Assembly: GCF_029867415.1 (NCBI RefSeq)
Contig: NW_026705324.1
Span: 434,001-498,000, forward strand
DNA from: Vicia villosa
Taxonomy: Eukaryota; Streptophyta; Magnoliopsida; Fabales; Fabaceae
Reading direction: 5' to 3'
Length of the DNA stretch: 64,000 nt
Below, piece by piece: positions 10,352 to 19,694 of the stretch (the first letter of the stretch is position 1; every line of letters starts with the position of its first letter). The translations under genes and the position numbers were made by a program. Under the pieces are notes generated by a model that was given only the letters and a program-made list of their open reading frames with translations, searched no databases and was not told the origin of the DNA.

Positions 10352-10673
10352 GATTTGTTTAGCTTTTCATGTATCATTTAATTCTGTAAGGAGCTACGCT
10401 CCAATGTTGTAACATTTTCCATTATTGCAATAAAAAAAATGAATAAAAGATTTGTTTGTGTTCAAATGTTTGCAAAGAAATAATCTTTAAAATGTTTGGA
10501 AAAATCATAAACCTCTTTTTGCATACATCATTCTGCATATCGAGTCTGTTGTATAGAGTCTTATCTTTTGGATCTTTCTCCAATAGATCGTCAAGCTGTC
10601 GCGTCTCAAAGTTTCTCGACCGCGCTCGCAATCAGATCACAGATACAATACTCGTTCAAATAGAAGAAGAGTA
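10352..10673 (+). other. ORF1-gag spacer with paired hairpins
   Basis: A 322-base spacer. Shortly after the ORF1 stop are two adjoining short hairpins: GGAGC-TAC-GCTCC (10390..10402) and ATGTT-GT-AACAT (10404..10415). The first is conserved in B (about 56010..56022). How gag is translated from behind ORF1 is not evident. No splice pair is obvious to me. Confidence 0.5.
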
Positions 10674-13600
10674 ATGGAACACTCTGAACAAGAGAATATT
10701 GAGCTTCGTGGTACAGTGACCACCCTTCAGGAAAAGTTGGAAAGTCTCACTACTCTGGTTGACTCTTTAATGGCCGCACAGAATCAGCCGCCGCCACCCA
10801 ACAGCCAATCGACGGTAACATCTGAAGTCACTACTCCAGTTTCTACAGTTGCGTTCGGTATTCCATCTTTCTCCATGCCAGAAGGTTGGGGCACGCCTTT
10901 CAGCTTTGGTACAGGTTTCCGCCATAATTTCTCTGGGGTTCAAACAACTACAACTGAAGCGCCTGCTACGCAAGGTTCAGCATTTACTCCAAATCAGGGA
11001 GTAACTTTTTCTCAAGTCACTATGGCACTTTCTCAGCCCACTATGACAGTTCCGACTCCTATGGTTCACACCGTTCCTTACGGAGACAATGAGATTTATC
11101 ATGATCAGGGTGATAGCACAAATCAGCGAAGCCTTGTGGGAGATCTCCAAGAGCAGTTTAACAAGATGCAGCTGGAAGTCAAAGCTATTCGGGGAAAAGA
11201 TTTGTTCGGAAAGAATGCCCAGGAGCTATGTTTGGTTCCTAGTGTACAAATACCTGCTACATTCAAGGTCCCAGACTTTGAGAAATACAAAGGAAGTTCT
11301 TGTCCACAAAGCCATCTCGTGATGTATGCCCGGAAGATGTCTACTTATGCAGATAATCATCAGTTGCTTATCCACTACTTTCAAGACAGTTTGACTGGTG
11401 CCGCACTGAAGTGGTACACAGGCTTGGATAGCACTAATATTCGGACTTTCAACGATCTAGGTGAGGCCTTTGTCCGACAATACAAGTATAACTCGGATAT
11501 GGCTCCGGACAGAGATCAGCTTCGATCCATGGCTCAGAAGGATCACGAAGCTTTCAAAGAATATGCCCAACGATGGAGAGAAACTGCTGCTCAGATTAAT
11601 CCACCGTTGAAAGAGAAAGAGATGACAAAGATCTTCTTGAATACTCTCAGTCCGTTTTATTATGAACGCATGATTGCTAGTGCTCCAAGTGATTTCACTG
11701 AAATGGTAAACATGGGGATGCGTCTAGAAGAAGGAGTCCGAACCGGACGTCTGACTAAAGAAGGTGGATTTTCAAGCGGAACCAAAAAGTTTGGAAGTGG
11801 TTTCCCAAAGAAGAAAGAACAAAGTGTTGACATGGTATCCCAAGGAAAGCCAAGAGGAAATGTCAATCGTCAACGACAGGTAGCTGCTATTGCGCCAGTC
11901 GTTAACACAACACCGAATCCGGGATTTACTCCGCAGTTTCAACAACAACAGCCTCGACCACAGGTTCAGCAGTTTAACAATAATGAGAATCGTGTACAAA
12001 GAGCTCCACAGTTTGATCCGATTCCAATGACCTACACAGAGTTGTACCCTGCTTTGATTGAAAGAGGTCTTGTTCAAACTAAAGCACCACCACCAGTACC
12101 TGAGAAACTCCCATGGTGGTACAAAGCTGAGGTCTCATGCCCTTATCATCAAGGAGCACCTGGCCATGATCTCGAGCATTGCATAGCTTTGAAATATGAA
12201 GTTCAGAGGTTGGTTAGATCTAATCTCCTCTCTTTCAGAAATTTGAATCCTAATGTGCAAGCAAATCCGCTGCCCAATCATGGAGGGCATGTTGTAAACA
12301 TGGTGTATGGATGTCCTGGTCCGTACCGAGTCTATAATATCAACTTCTCAAGAGCAGATTTGGTACAAATGCACGCCACTCTCTGTCGAGGGCCGAGTTT
12401 TCGCCAGCATCACTATGGTTCCTTTAGCATATGTTGTGTAGATCCTCACGGATGTTCGATTGTGAGAAGAGATCTCCAAGTTCTGTTGGATAATGGTACT
12501 ATTCAGATCTACAGAAATAGGGATGAAAATGAAGTTAACATGATAGGATGTTATCCGCATGAGATTTTAGTCTCAGATATCAACTCGGAAATGCCTACAG
12601 TTAACGTCATCGTTCCTCATTTCAACATGCCGGAGCGCATGGAAGTTACTTATAACAAGCCGAAGGTTCCTGTTGCTCCTTTGATCATTTGTCTACCTGG
12701 ACCTGTTCCTTATGACTCTGACAAGGCAGTTCCATACAACTACAATGCTACAATGATAAAGAATGGACAAGAAGTTCCTTTACCTACTCTTTCATCTGTC
12801 GTGAACATCGCTAATGTGAGTCGAGTAACAAGAAGTGGACGTGTATATACTCCACTACCTCCAAAGCAGCCTGTTGCTCCTGCTACCAGACAAAATCCTG
12901 TCAATACACCAGTGGGAAATCCCGAGGAAACTCCTGTCAGTAATACAAACACTGATGTTGGTCAATCCAGTGGAACCAATGTCAATCCTGACTTTGACGA
13001 AATTTTGAAGCTTATCAAAAGAAGTGAATACAAGATTGTGGATCAGCTTATGCAGACTCCTTCAAAGATCTCAATACTTTCATTGCTGTTGAATTCTGAA
13101 GCCCACAGGGAAGCCCTTATGAGAGTTTTGGATCAGGCTTTTGTAGATCATGATGTGACTGTTGATCACTTTGATGGGATAATAGCCAACATAACAGCTT
13201 GTAACAATTTAAGCTTCTGTGATGAAGAACTCCCCGAGGAGGGCAGAAATCACAATCTTGCTTTGCACATTTCTATGAACTATCAGTCAGACTCTTTGTC
13301 CAATGTGTTGGTAGACACCGGATCTTCCTTAAATGTGATGCCAAAGACGACTCTTGCTCGCTTGTCTTACCAAGGAATGCCTATGAAGTTCAGTGGTGTA
13401 GTAGTCAAAGCATTTGATGGATCGCGAAAATCTGTTATCGGAGAAGTCAACCTTCCCATGACAATTGGTCCACATACATTTCAAATCACCTTCCAGGTCA
13501 TGGACATTCAAGCTGCATATAGCTGTCTGTTAGGACGACCATGGATCCATGAAGCAGGGGCAGTAACTTCTACGCTCCATCAAAAGTTAAAATTTGTAAC

Positions 13601-14702
13601 AAATGGAAAATTGGTAACAATAAGTGGGGAACAAGACTTGATGGTGAGTCATTTGTCCAATTTCTCTTTCATTGGTGCTGATGATGTGGAAGGAACGCAA
13701 TTTCAAGGTCTCTCTTTAGAAGACGAATCTTCCAAGAAGAAAGCATCGATCTCTTCTTACAAAGAGGCGGTAAAAGTAGTGAAAGATGGAACTACCACTG
13801 GCTGGGGGCAAGTTGTGATCCCGACCAAGAATGAAACTAGAGCAGGTCTCGGATGTTCACCAACATTCTCAAACTGCACTAAGAAGGATGAAACCCTTCG
13901 ACCGATCAAAGAAACATTCATTAGTGGAGGGTTCCTTAACCCAATTCCTCAAGAGGTTAATGTCCTTATCGAAGAATGTATCGAAGAAGGTCTACCTGAT
14001 CCTGAAGAAGAATGGAAATGTTATCTCAATGACTCGGGATACATATCTCAGGAAGAACCATATCCTCCTTCGGAGAAACCCAAAGGCAAAGAAACTGAGC
14101 CTGTTCCTGCAGAAATCTGGGACACCTTGGGACAACCAAGTGGAAAATATGATTATATGGTGAAATACACTGCACCTGAAAGTTACAAGATTGCGATTGA
14201 GGATATCCAACCAACTGGATGGGGAGATTCCTTTGAATATAATAGTCAACCAGAAGAGGTTTATCAGCCCTGTCAATTTTCTCAGCAGCCTGAAATTACT
14301 GAAGATTTCGGATTCGATGTATCTGCCAAGGTCCATAATCCTGATGATGGTTATTATCACATAAATGCCATTTTTGAAGATGAAGGGGAAGATGATCCCG
14401 CAACTGACTCGGAAAGTGTCGCTGACAATGAGTCTCTTCATCCTGAAGACTGGGAAATACATTCTGAAAATTCTGAAGATTGTGACTCATCATATGCTCT
14501 TCAAGAAGTAGAAGAAGACCGTTTCAACTCTACAAAGAACAAGGTTGACAAACCAGGACCTTCAAATCCTGCTCGACCAGCGGTCAATGTCAATACTGAA
14601 GATAATTCTGGGGAGAATTTTCCTGAATACATAATACACAGAGGAGTTCGTTGCTACTGGAAAGCTGTCGACGTTCCGAATGTTGTTCGCCGCTCAAAGT
14701 AA
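10674..14702 (+). CDS. Ogre gag-protease polyprotein, exon 1 (element A)
   Basis: 1342 codons, open. Residues 1..40 are a short coiled coil and 45..160 a Pro/Gln/Thr-rich linker. The Ty3/gypsy gag (retrotransposon gag family) core is at about 175..360, with ALKWYTGL and FVRQYKYNSDMAP segments. A variant zinc knuckle of CX2HX5HX4C pattern begins at Cys489 (CPYHQGAPGHDLEHC). The aspartic protease has its active-site LVDTGSS with Asp near 881 and the flap and second half to about 980. The C-terminal 350 residues are acidic and low-complexity. The frame stops at 14702, but the intron donor at 14699 lies just before the stop, so splicing continues the polyprotein into pol while unspliced RNA makes gag-pro only. 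That would control the Gag to Pol ratio. The gag core is clearly homologous to that of element D. Confidence 0.93.
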   Translation: MEHSEQENIELRGTVTTLQEKLESLTTLVDSLMAAQNQPPPPNSQSTVTSEVTTPVSTVAFGIPSFSMPEGWGTPFSFGTGFRHNFSGVQTTTTEAPATQGSAFTPNQGVTFSQVTMALSQPTMTVPTPMVHTVPYGDNEIYHDQGDSTNQRSLVGDLQEQFNKMQLEVKAIRGKDLFGKNAQELCLVPSVQIPATFKVPDFEKYKGSSCPQSHLVMYARKMSTYADNHQLLIHYFQDSLTGAALKWYTGLDSTNIRTFNDLGEAFVRQYKYNSDMAPDRDQLRSMAQKDHEAFKEYAQRWRETAAQINPPLKEKEMTKIFLNTLSPFYYERMIASAPSDFTEMVNMGMRLEEGVRTGRLTKEGGFSSGTKKFGSGFPKKKEQSVDMVSQGKPRGNVNRQRQVAAIAPVVNTTPNPGFTPQFQQQQPRPQVQQFNNNENRVQRAPQFDPIPMTYTELYPALIERGLVQTKAPPPVPEKLPWWYKAEVSCPYHQGAPGHDLEHCIALKYEVQRLVRSNLLSFRNLNPNVQANPLPNHGGHVVNMVYGCPGPYRVYNINFSRADLVQMHATLCRGPSFRQHHYGSFSICCVDPHGCSIVRRDLQVLLDNGTIQIYRNRDENEVNMIGCYPHEILVSDINSEMPTVNVIVPHFNMPERMEVTYNKPKVPVAPLIICLPGPVPYDSDKAVPYNYNATMIKNGQEVPLPTLSSVVNIANVSRVTRSGRVYTPLPPKQPVAPATRQNPVNTPVGNPEETPVSNTNTDVGQSSGTNVNPDFDEILKLIKRSEYKIVDQLMQTPSKISILSLLLNSEAHREALMRVLDQAFVDHDVTVDHFDGIIANITACNNLSFCDEELPEEGRNHNLALHISMNYQSDSLSNVLVDTGSSLNVMPKTTLARLSYQGMPMKFSGVVVKAFDGSRKSVIGEVNLPMTIGPHTFQITFQVMDIQAAYSCLLGRPWIHEAGAVTSTLHQKLKFVTNGKLVTISGEQDLMVSHLSNFSFIGADDVEGTQFQGLSLEDESSKKKASISSYKEAVKVVKDGTTTGWGQVVIPTKNETRAGLGCSPTFSNCTKKDETLRPIKETFISGGFLNPIPQEVNVLIEECIEEGLPDPEEEWKCYLNDSGYISQEEPYPPSEKPKGKETEPVPAEIWDTLGQPSGKYDYMVKYTAPESYKIAIEDIQPTGWGDSFEYNSQPEEVYQPCQFSQQPEITEDFGFDVSAKVHNPDDGYYHINAIFEDEGEDDPATDSESVADNESLHPEDWEIHSENSEDCDSSYALQEVEEDRFNSTKNKVDKPGPSNPARPAVNVNTEDNSGENFPEYIIHRGVRCYWKAVDVPNVVRRSK

Positions 14703-15050
14703 TCACCTCGCTGTTATTTTGACCTCCTGCCTTGCCCAAAGCAGAGAGATGTTTTATAGGGCTTTGCTTTTAAAGGTTCCGCCCAAATAACTTTGTGTAT
14801 AGGGCTTTGTTTTAAAAGTTTCCCTCTTTGTCCTGCCCAAGACAAATGAGTTTGTGTTTAGGGCTTTGTTTCAAAAATGAATCATAAATAAAGTGTCATT
14901 TTGAATTCCCTACATTATATGTTTTATTTTTGCTTTTTTCTGGAAATGGTAATCCTAAAAAACCGAAATAAAAAAAAACTTTTCAAAAAAAATCTGCATA
15001 CACTCTTGCATTCATAAATTTTCTGAAATAAATATAAATCACATGTGCAG
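14699..15050 (+). other. Ogre intron between protease and reverse transcriptase
   Basis: GTAATC at 14699 and TGTGCAG ending at 15050 give a 352-base GT-AG intron. Removing it leaves two bases of a codon in exon 1 and one in exon 2, which complete a Lys codon and keep the pol frame open. Both sites are conserved in B (intron 51421..51724, 304 bases). Inside are three units of about 50 bp (GCCCAA at 14734, 14781 and 14835, each followed by GGGCTTTG at 14759, 14802 and 14861) able to form GCCC/GGGC hairpins. An intron at this place is a known feature of Ogre elements and may be only partly spliced. Confidence 0.85.
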
Positions 15051-18000
15051 ACTTACTATTGATAAACCCATTGAATGCAATAACCCTATGCCCTCTCCCA
15101 ACTTTGAGTTTCCTGTGTTCGAAGCCGAAGAAGAGGAAGAAGAGGAGATCCCGGACGAGATCTCTCGATTACTTAAGCACGAGGAAAGAGCCATTCTGCC
15201 TCACAGAGAGCCTTTAGAAAAGATCAACTTGGGTTCTGAAGAAGACAAAAAAGAAGTGACCATTGGATCGCTGCTTGATACTGATGTCAAGAGTAAGTTG
15301 ACAGACCTTCTCAAAGAATATGTTGATGTGTTTTCCTGGTCCTACCAAGACATGCCTGGGTTGGATACCAATATTGTTCAGCATTACTTGCCATTGAAGC
15401 CAGAATGTCCGCCAGTTAAGCAGAAATTACGAAGGACTCACCCTGATATGGCTAACAAGATCAAAGTGGAAGTTCAAAAACAGCTCGACGCAGGTTTTCT
15501 TGTCACCTCGGAGTATCCTCAATGGTTAGCCAACATAGTGCCAGTTCCGAAAAAAGATGGCAAAGTCAGAATGTGTGTTGACTACCGTGACTTGAACAAA
15601 GCCAGTCCCAAAGATGACTTTCCATTACCACATATCGACATGCTGGTCGATAACACCGCTAAGTTCAACGTCTTTTCCTTCATGGACGGGTTCTCCGGTT
15701 ATAATCAGATCAAGATGGCTCCCGAAGACATGGAGAAGACATCTTTCATCACCCCATGGGGTACCTTTTGCTACAAAGTGATGCCATTTGGATTAAAGAA
15801 TGCAGGCGCAACTTACCAAAGGGCAATGACTACTCTCTTCCATGACATGATGCATAAAGAAATTGAAGTTTATGTGGACGACATGATAGCCAAGTCCAGC
15901 ACAGAAGAAGAACATATTGAATACCTTCTGAAGTTGTTTCAACGACTAAGGAAATATCAGCTTCGCTTAAATCCTAACAAATGTACTTTTGGGGTTAGAT
16001 CTGGAAAACTCTTGGGTTTCATTGTCAGCCAAAGAGGTATCGAAGTAGATCCCGACAAAGTCAGAGCTATTCAAGAGATGCCTGCACCAAAAACTGAAAA
16101 GCAAGTAAGAGGATTTCTCGGAAGATTGAACTATATCTCCAGATTTATCTCTCAAATGACTGCTACTTGTGGGCCGATTTTCAAGCTTCTCCGCAAAGAT
16201 CAAGGGGTTGTATGGACCGAAGATTGCCAGAAAGCGTTCGACAGTATCAAAGAATACCTGTTAGAACCACCAATATTGATTCCTCCAGTTGAAGGAAGAC
16301 CATTAATCATGTACCTTACCGTGTTGGAAGAATCCATGGGTTGTATGCTTGGGCAACAAGATGAAACTGGTAAGAAGGAGCATGCCATCTATTACTTGAG
16401 TAAGAAATTCACAGATTGTGAGTCTCGTTACTCCATGCTCGAAAAAACATGTTGTGCTTTGGCTTGGGCTTCAAAACGTCTCCGCCAATACATGATCAAC
16501 AATACTACTTGGTTAATCTCCAAAATGGATCCGATCAAGTATGCCTTTGAAAAGCCTGCCTTAACAGGAAGGATTGCCCGATGGCAAATGCTGTTATCTG
16601 AGTATGACATTAAGTACCGTGCTCAAAAAGCGGTTAAAGGAAACATTCTCGCCGATCATTTGGCGCATCAACCAATTAATGAATATCAATCTCTCAAGTT
16701 GGACTTTCCTGATGAAGATGTCTTATACTTGAAGATGAAAGATTGTGACGAACCATTACCTGAAGAAGGTCCTGAACCTGGATCAAGATGGGGCCTAATT
16801 TTTGACGGAGCAGTAAACGCTTTTGGCAATGGAATTGGGGCAATCATCATCACTCCCAAGGGTACTCATATCCCATTCTCCGCCAGATTACTATTTGATT
16901 GCACCAACAACATCGCAGAATATGAAGCTTGTATCATGGGTCTCGAAGAAGCCATTGACTTAAGGATCAAGATCCTCGACATATATGGAGATTCAGCTCT
17001 CGTGATCAACCAAATCAAAGACAAGTGGGAAACTTACCACCCTGGCTTGATTCCTTACAGAGATTATGCAAGACGTCTGTTGACTTTCTTCAACAAGGTT
17101 GAATTGCATCATATACCTCGAGATCAGAATCGAATGGCAGACGCCTTGGCTACTTTATCTTCCATGTTCAAAGTCAATCATTGGAATGATATGCCTACAG
17201 TCAGAATTACGCGCCTTGAAAGGCCCGCCTATGTATTTACAACCGAAGCAGTCATCGATGATAAACCGTGGTTCCACGACATCAAACGCTTCCTTCAAAC
17301 TCAAGAGTACCCACTTGGGGCATCAAACAAAGATAAGAAAACTCTAAGGATACTTTCTGGCAGTTTCTTCCTGAACGGAGATGTGCTATACAAAAGAAAT
17401 TTCGACATGGTTTTGCTCAGATGCGTGGATAGACACGAAGCAGACATATTAATGCATGAAGTGCATGAAGGATCCTTTGGAACTCATTCAAATGGGCATG
17501 CAATGTCCAAAAAGATCTTAAGAGCAGGATACTATTGGTTGACAATGGAATCTGATTGTTACAAACACGTGAAGAGATGTCACAAGTGCCAGATCTACGC
17601 AGATAAGATCCATGTGCCACCGACTCTACTCAACGTTCTCTCATCTCCGTGGCCTTTTTCCATGTGGGGTATTGACATGATTGAAATGATCGAACCAAAA
17701 GCTTCAAACGGTCATCGTTTCATCTTGGTAGCAATTGATTACTTCACCAAATGGGTCGAAGCAGCATCTTACGCCAATGTCACAAGACAAGTGGTTGTGA
17801 GGTTCATCAAGAACAACATCATTTGCCGATATGGTATTCCCAGCAAGATCATTACTGACAATGGTTCAAACTTGAACAACAAGATGATGAAAGAACTGTG
17901 TGAGGAATTCAAGATTGAGCATCATAACTCTTCTCCTTACAGACCAAAAATGAACGGCGCCGTTGAAGCTGCCAACAAGAACATTAAGAAGATCGTCCAG

Positions 18001-18516
18001 AAATTGGTCGTCACTTACAAAGACTGGCATGAAATGTTGCCATTTGCTTTACATGGGTACCGTACTTCAGTGTGTACTTCAACAGGGGCAACTCCCTTTT
18101 CTCTAGTATACGGCATGGAAGCTGTGCTCCCCGTAGAAGTTGAAATCCCATCCATGAGAGTCCACATGGAGACTAAGTTATCAGAGGCTGAATGGTATCA
18201 AAACAGATACGATCAGTTGAACCTAATCGAAGAAAAACGTATGACTGCTCTATGCCATGGACAGTTATACCAAGCAAGGATGAAACAAGCTTTCAACAAA
18301 AAGGTTCGACCTCGTGAATTTCAAGAAGGCGACCTCGTGCTTAAAAAGATCTTGTCTTTTCAACCAGATTCTAGGGGCAAATGGTCTCCTAATTACGAAG
18401 GCCCGTATGTTGTCAAAAGAACATTTTCTGGCGGCGCCATGATTCTTACAACCATGGATGGTGATGAACTCCCGCATCCTGTGAATGCTGATGCAGTCAA
18501 GAAATACTTTGTCTAA
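15043..18516 (+). CDS. Ogre RT-RNase H-integrase, exon 2 (element A)
   Basis: Open for 1157 codons from an ATG at 15043. In the spliced message coding starts at 15051. Reverse transcriptase spans about 100..340, with catalytic YVDD from Tyr277. A connection region derived from the original retroviral RNase H lies at about 400..540 (YYLSKKFTDCESRYS). A second RNase H at about 580..710 has DGA at Asp588; this archaeal-type domain is a Tat-lineage trait. Integrase has an HHCC finger starting near His804 (CHKCQ follows) and catalytic Asp878, Asp939 and Glu975 with 35 residues between the last two. A C-terminal GPYVV motif is followed by the end of the protein, with no chromodomain. All catalytic residues are present. 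The acidic N-terminus (runs of Glu) is a linker. Expression depends on the preceding intron. Confidence 0.95.
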   Translation: MCRLTIDKPIECNNPMPSPNFEFPVFEAEEEEEEEIPDEISRLLKHEERAILPHREPLEKINLGSEEDKKEVTIGSLLDTDVKSKLTDLLKEYVDVFSWSYQDMPGLDTNIVQHYLPLKPECPPVKQKLRRTHPDMANKIKVEVQKQLDAGFLVTSEYPQWLANIVPVPKKDGKVRMCVDYRDLNKASPKDDFPLPHIDMLVDNTAKFNVFSFMDGFSGYNQIKMAPEDMEKTSFITPWGTFCYKVMPFGLKNAGATYQRAMTTLFHDMMHKEIEVYVDDMIAKSSTEEEHIEYLLKLFQRLRKYQLRLNPNKCTFGVRSGKLLGFIVSQRGIEVDPDKVRAIQEMPAPKTEKQVRGFLGRLNYISRFISQMTATCGPIFKLLRKDQGVVWTEDCQKAFDSIKEYLLEPPILIPPVEGRPLIMYLTVLEESMGCMLGQQDETGKKEHAIYYLSKKFTDCESRYSMLEKTCCALAWASKRLRQYMINNTTWLISKMDPIKYAFEKPALTGRIARWQMLLSEYDIKYRAQKAVKGNILADHLAHQPINEYQSLKLDFPDEDVLYLKMKDCDEPLPEEGPEPGSRWGLIFDGAVNAFGNGIGAIIITPKGTHIPFSARLLFDCTNNIAEYEACIMGLEEAIDLRIKILDIYGDSALVINQIKDKWETYHPGLIPYRDYARRLLTFFNKVELHHIPRDQNRMADALATLSSMFKVNHWNDMPTVRITRLERPAYVFTTEAVIDDKPWFHDIKRFLQTQEYPLGASNKDKKTLRILSGSFFLNGDVLYKRNFDMVLLRCVDRHEADILMHEVHEGSFGTHSNGHAMSKKILRAGYYWLTMESDCYKHVKRCHKCQIYADKIHVPPTLLNVLSSPWPFSMWGIDMIEMIEPKASNGHRFILVAIDYFTKWVEAASYANVTRQVVVRFIKNNIICRYGIPSKIITDNGSNLNNKMMKELCEEFKIEHHNSSPYRPKMNGAVEAANKNIKKIVQKLVVTYKDWHEMLPFALHGYRTSVCTSTGATPFSLVYGMEAVLPVEVEIPSMRVHMETKLSEAEWYQNRYDQLNLIEEKRMTALCHGQLYQARMKQAFNKKVRPREFQEGDLVLKKILSFQPDSRGKWSPNYEGPYVVKRTFSGGAMILTTMDGDELPHPVNADAVKKYFV

Positions 18517-18534
18517 AAAAGAATAAAAGAACAG

Positions 18535-18690
18535 CTCGGTAAGTTGAAAACCCGCAAAGGGCGACTTAGGCAAAAATGAGCGTCTCGGTGGACTGAAAAC
18601 CCGAAAGGGCGGTCCAGGAAAAAGTTAGAGACAATAAACAGAAAAAAATTATCCTGGTAGATTGAAAACCTGAAAGGGCAATCTAGGCAA
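18535..18690 (+). other. Array of three bulged hairpins after pol, two with GAAA loops
   Basis: Three spaced copies at 18540..18568, 18589..18616 and 18658..18685. Each has a 7-bp outer stem, an AAAA bulge on the 5' side only, and a 3-bp inner stem. The loop is GAAA (GNRA type) in copies two and three and GCAAA in the first. The outer stems differ in sequence (TAAGTTG/CGACTTA, TGGACTG/CGGTCCA, TAGATTG/CAATCTA) yet keep pairing, allowing G-U. The inverted B copy keeps all three (47785..47931), and D has a related single hairpin at 27257..27286. This looks like a conserved RNA structure. Confidence 0.7.
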
Positions 18691-19228
18691 AAATTAGGGA
18701 TTTATGACAAAGTAACTGCACCAGTCCATACTTCGTCACCTGAATCGTCTTTTCCATCAAAGGATCTACGATCAAATCATCACCAATCTGAAGCGACAAG
18801 CACGATCGGAACTCAAAGTTGTTGGGGGGAATAGTGGTTATTTCTTTCAATGTAGCCTTTTCCGCATAATTACCATTTCCAACTTTTGTAAATACTCCAT
18901 GGAATCACGCCTTTAGCTGATTACCATCCTATTAAATAAATTTGAGCCCTGTGCCCAATTGTTTGCAATTCTAATTTCTTTTAGCTTGCAAAATGATGCT
19001 TTAATTGTGTTATTCGCTTTTGAAACACAAAAAAAGAAAAAAATAAGTTTTAAATGAATTTACTTCACTTTTCTTTTTCAAAATAAAAGCGAAATTTTCC
19101 TTTGAGTTGTGAAAAACGGAAGGAACATCAGCAGTCGTCTCCATAGGATGAACAAAAGGATTCTCCCTGAAAAATTGTTGAGACAACGGTATTCTGGTCC
19201 CAGAAAAGAATTCTTGAAGCAATTACCC
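18691..19228 (+). other. Element A 3' untranslated region, proximal part
   Basis: Non-coding, homologous to 47311..47784 of B in inverted orientation. It is AT-rich, with no ORF worth calling. Ogre 3' untranslated regions are known to be long and hypervariable. Confidence 0.7.
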
Positions 19229-19377
19229 CTCGAGGTAAAGAAGCTCTTCTATCCCCAGTGAAGAAGGTCTTTTATCCCCAGTGAATAGGATCTGTTATTC
19301 CAAGTGACGAAGATTTCCAATCTCCAGTGAAGAAGCTCTTCCATCCCAGTAAAGATGCTTATCTTCCCCAGAGAAGA
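19229..19377 (+). repeat. Tandem repeats complementary to the primer-binding site
   Basis: Units of about 22 to 27 bp with the core ATCCCCAGTGAAGAAG. The best (19252..19263, TCCCCAGTGAAG) is perfectly complementary to 12 bases of the PBS of A (8022..8033). Others are degenerate (TCCCCAGTGAATAGG, TCTCCAGTGAAG, TCCCAGTAAAG, TTCCCCAGAGAAG). B carries the same array at 47206..47310, and A itself is inserted in that array. Confidence 0.75.
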
Positions 19378-19689
19378 TTAAAGCATGCAACACCATTCAT
19401 CACATGTGTTATCTACACCGTGTTGAAGAACATTTTCCAAGTATCTGGTTGTATTGCGACGTCGGTCCCTCTCCAGTATACTTCTTTGTCTGTCAGTATC
19501 GTTAGCATGCATGCTACATTCATGACATTCATCATTCATACATATTTGCATCATTTATGCATTCTTGCATTTTTCAATACTTACTTGTTTAGGATATATT
19601 TATCCTCAAAAAAAGAAAGAAAAAAAAAGAGAAAAAAAGAAAAAAAAAAGAGGAAAAAGAAACAGTATGGGCGTGTCATCTCTCCAAGT
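19378..19689 (+). other. Element A 3' untranslated region with purine tract
   Basis: Non-coding and homologous to 2700..3060 of B (inverted). It contains an almost pure A/G tract at about 19609..19662, upstream of and separate from the true PPT at 42239. No gene is seen. Confidence 0.65.
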
Positions 19690-19694
19690 AGGTT
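19690..19694. repeat. Target-site duplication of element C, left copy (AGGTT)
   Basis: AGGTT directly precedes the C 5' LTR and is repeated at 41296..41300 directly after the C 3' LTR. This fixes both ends of C and shows it is an insertion in the 3' untranslated region of A. Confidence 0.95.
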
